Shown here: positions 5,429 to 5,930 of the stretch, piece after piece
Numbering within the stretch: the stretch's first letter is position 1
Layout: every line of letters begins with the position of its first letter
From: Candidatus Sumerlaeota bacterium
GTDB taxonomy: Bacteria > Sumerlaeota > Sumerlaeia > JADFCT01
DNA: 5,930 nt
Assembly (NCBI GenBank): GCA_026398575.1
Contig: JAPLSP010000610.1
Span: 1-5,930, forward strand
Reading direction: 5' to 3'
The notes under the pieces: model-generated
Told to the model about the DNA's origin: nothing
What the model saw: the letters and a program-made list of their open reading frames with translations, nothing else
Databases searched by the model: none
Program-made: the position numbers and the translations under genes

Positions 5429-5930
5429 ATGTCTCGCTATGATTATTACAGCGGCTGGGCGCCTTACGTTCCCGTGGCCGCACGTCGCGCGAAGGCCAGG
5501 CGCGAGATGGCAAAGATGTCCAAGAAGGGCAAGAAGATACAGCCCATTGAGATCGCCGGCCGCAAGATCGCGCATAGTTTCTGGGGCAAGGGATGGTGCG
5601 ATCACCTTGAATCCTTTTCGGATTATGAGAACCGCCTGCCGCGCGGACGTTCGTATGTGCGCAATGGCTCGGTTTGCCATCTGGAAATCAAGGCCGGACG
5701 CATCGAGGCCATCGTCAGCGGCTCCGAGCTGTACAAAATCACCATCGAGATCGAACCCCTCAAATCCTCGGCGTGGAAAGCCGTCAAAGACAAATGCCGC
5801 GGGCGGATTGGATCGCTGCTGGAATTGCTGCAAGGGAAACTCTCAGATCACGTGATGGCGGTTGTCAGCCACCGCGAAGAAGGCCTGTTCCCGCAGCCGG
5901 ACGAGATCGAACTGAACTGCTCATGCCCGG
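5429..5930 (+). CDS. SWIM zinc-finger family protein, N-terminal 167 codons, cut by window edge
   Basis: The frame is open from ATG 5429 to the right edge with no stop. AAGGA at 5415-5419 lies 9 nt upstream. The start MSRYDYYSGWAPYVPV is followed by a strongly basic stretch (residues 19-37). The conserved family block comes next: SFWGKGWCDHLESFSDYENR (50-69), then LPRGRSYVRNGSVCHLEI and VSGSELYKITIEI. LLELLQGKLSD (130-140) and EGLFPQPDEIELNCSCP follow. C164 and C166 are the CxC half of the CxCxnCxH SWIM motif; the remaining Cys and His must lie beyond the edge. SWIM domains are thought to bind DNA or protein and are found in, or next to, bacterial SNF2 ATPases, so this protein is the likely partner of the 974-residue ATPase. 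Two genes separate them here, whereas the pair is often adjacent. Confidence 0.92.
   Translation, partial: MSRYDYYSGWAPYVPVAARRAKARREMAKMSKKGKKIQPIEIAGRKIAHSFWGKGWCDHLESFSDYENRLPRGRSYVRNGSVCHLEIKAGRIEAIVSGSELYKITIEIEPLKSSAWKAVKDKCRGRIGSLLELLQGKLSDHVMAVVSHREEGLFPQPDEIELNCSCP

Overview
The window reads as bacterial chromosome from a GC-rich organism. Lines 4021-4140 are about 68% G+C by hand count. All genes lie on the + strand, closely packed and each with a plausible ribosome binding site. The gene content (HflX, a long SNF2-family ATPase, a SWIM zinc-finger protein) and the heavy minisatellite use would fit Acidobacteria, Verrucomicrobia or a similar soil phylum, but the phylum cannot be fixed from this sequence alone.

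Layout. Bases 1-161 are a regulatory stretch: a perfect 21-bp palindrome at the left edge, a good sigma70-type promoter at 69-98, and a Shine-Dalgarno sequence at 138-143. From 162 to 1438 lies hflX, the ribosome-associated GTPase. A one-base frame break near 341-350 separates its first 62 codons from the rest. Its stop overlaps the GTG start of a 974-residue SNF2-family ATPase (1435-4359). That ATPase carries a proline-rich minisatellite inserted between helicase motifs I and Ia. A GC hairpin sits on its stop codon.

Two genes follow. The first (4389-4982) is strikingly AT-rich (about 40% G+C over 4621-4740) and looks like a PD-(D/E)xK-type nuclease-fold protein. The second (5007-5423) is a 138-residue protein I do not recognise. 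The last gene starts at 5429 and runs off the right edge. It is the SWIM zinc-finger protein that often accompanies bacterial SNF2 ATPases, and the window ends just after its first two zinc-binding cysteines.

How they may work together. The SNF2 ATPase and the SWIM protein are probably functional partners on DNA or nucleoprotein. The two genes between them look like an insertion into, or an accessory extension of, that pair; the low GC of the first points to transfer. HflX is transcriptionally and perhaps translationally coupled to the ATPase, although no direct functional link is known. The most distinctive feature is the heptanucleotide repeat in the ATPase gene. Its unit is not a multiple of three, so a gain or loss of one unit would truncate the protein.
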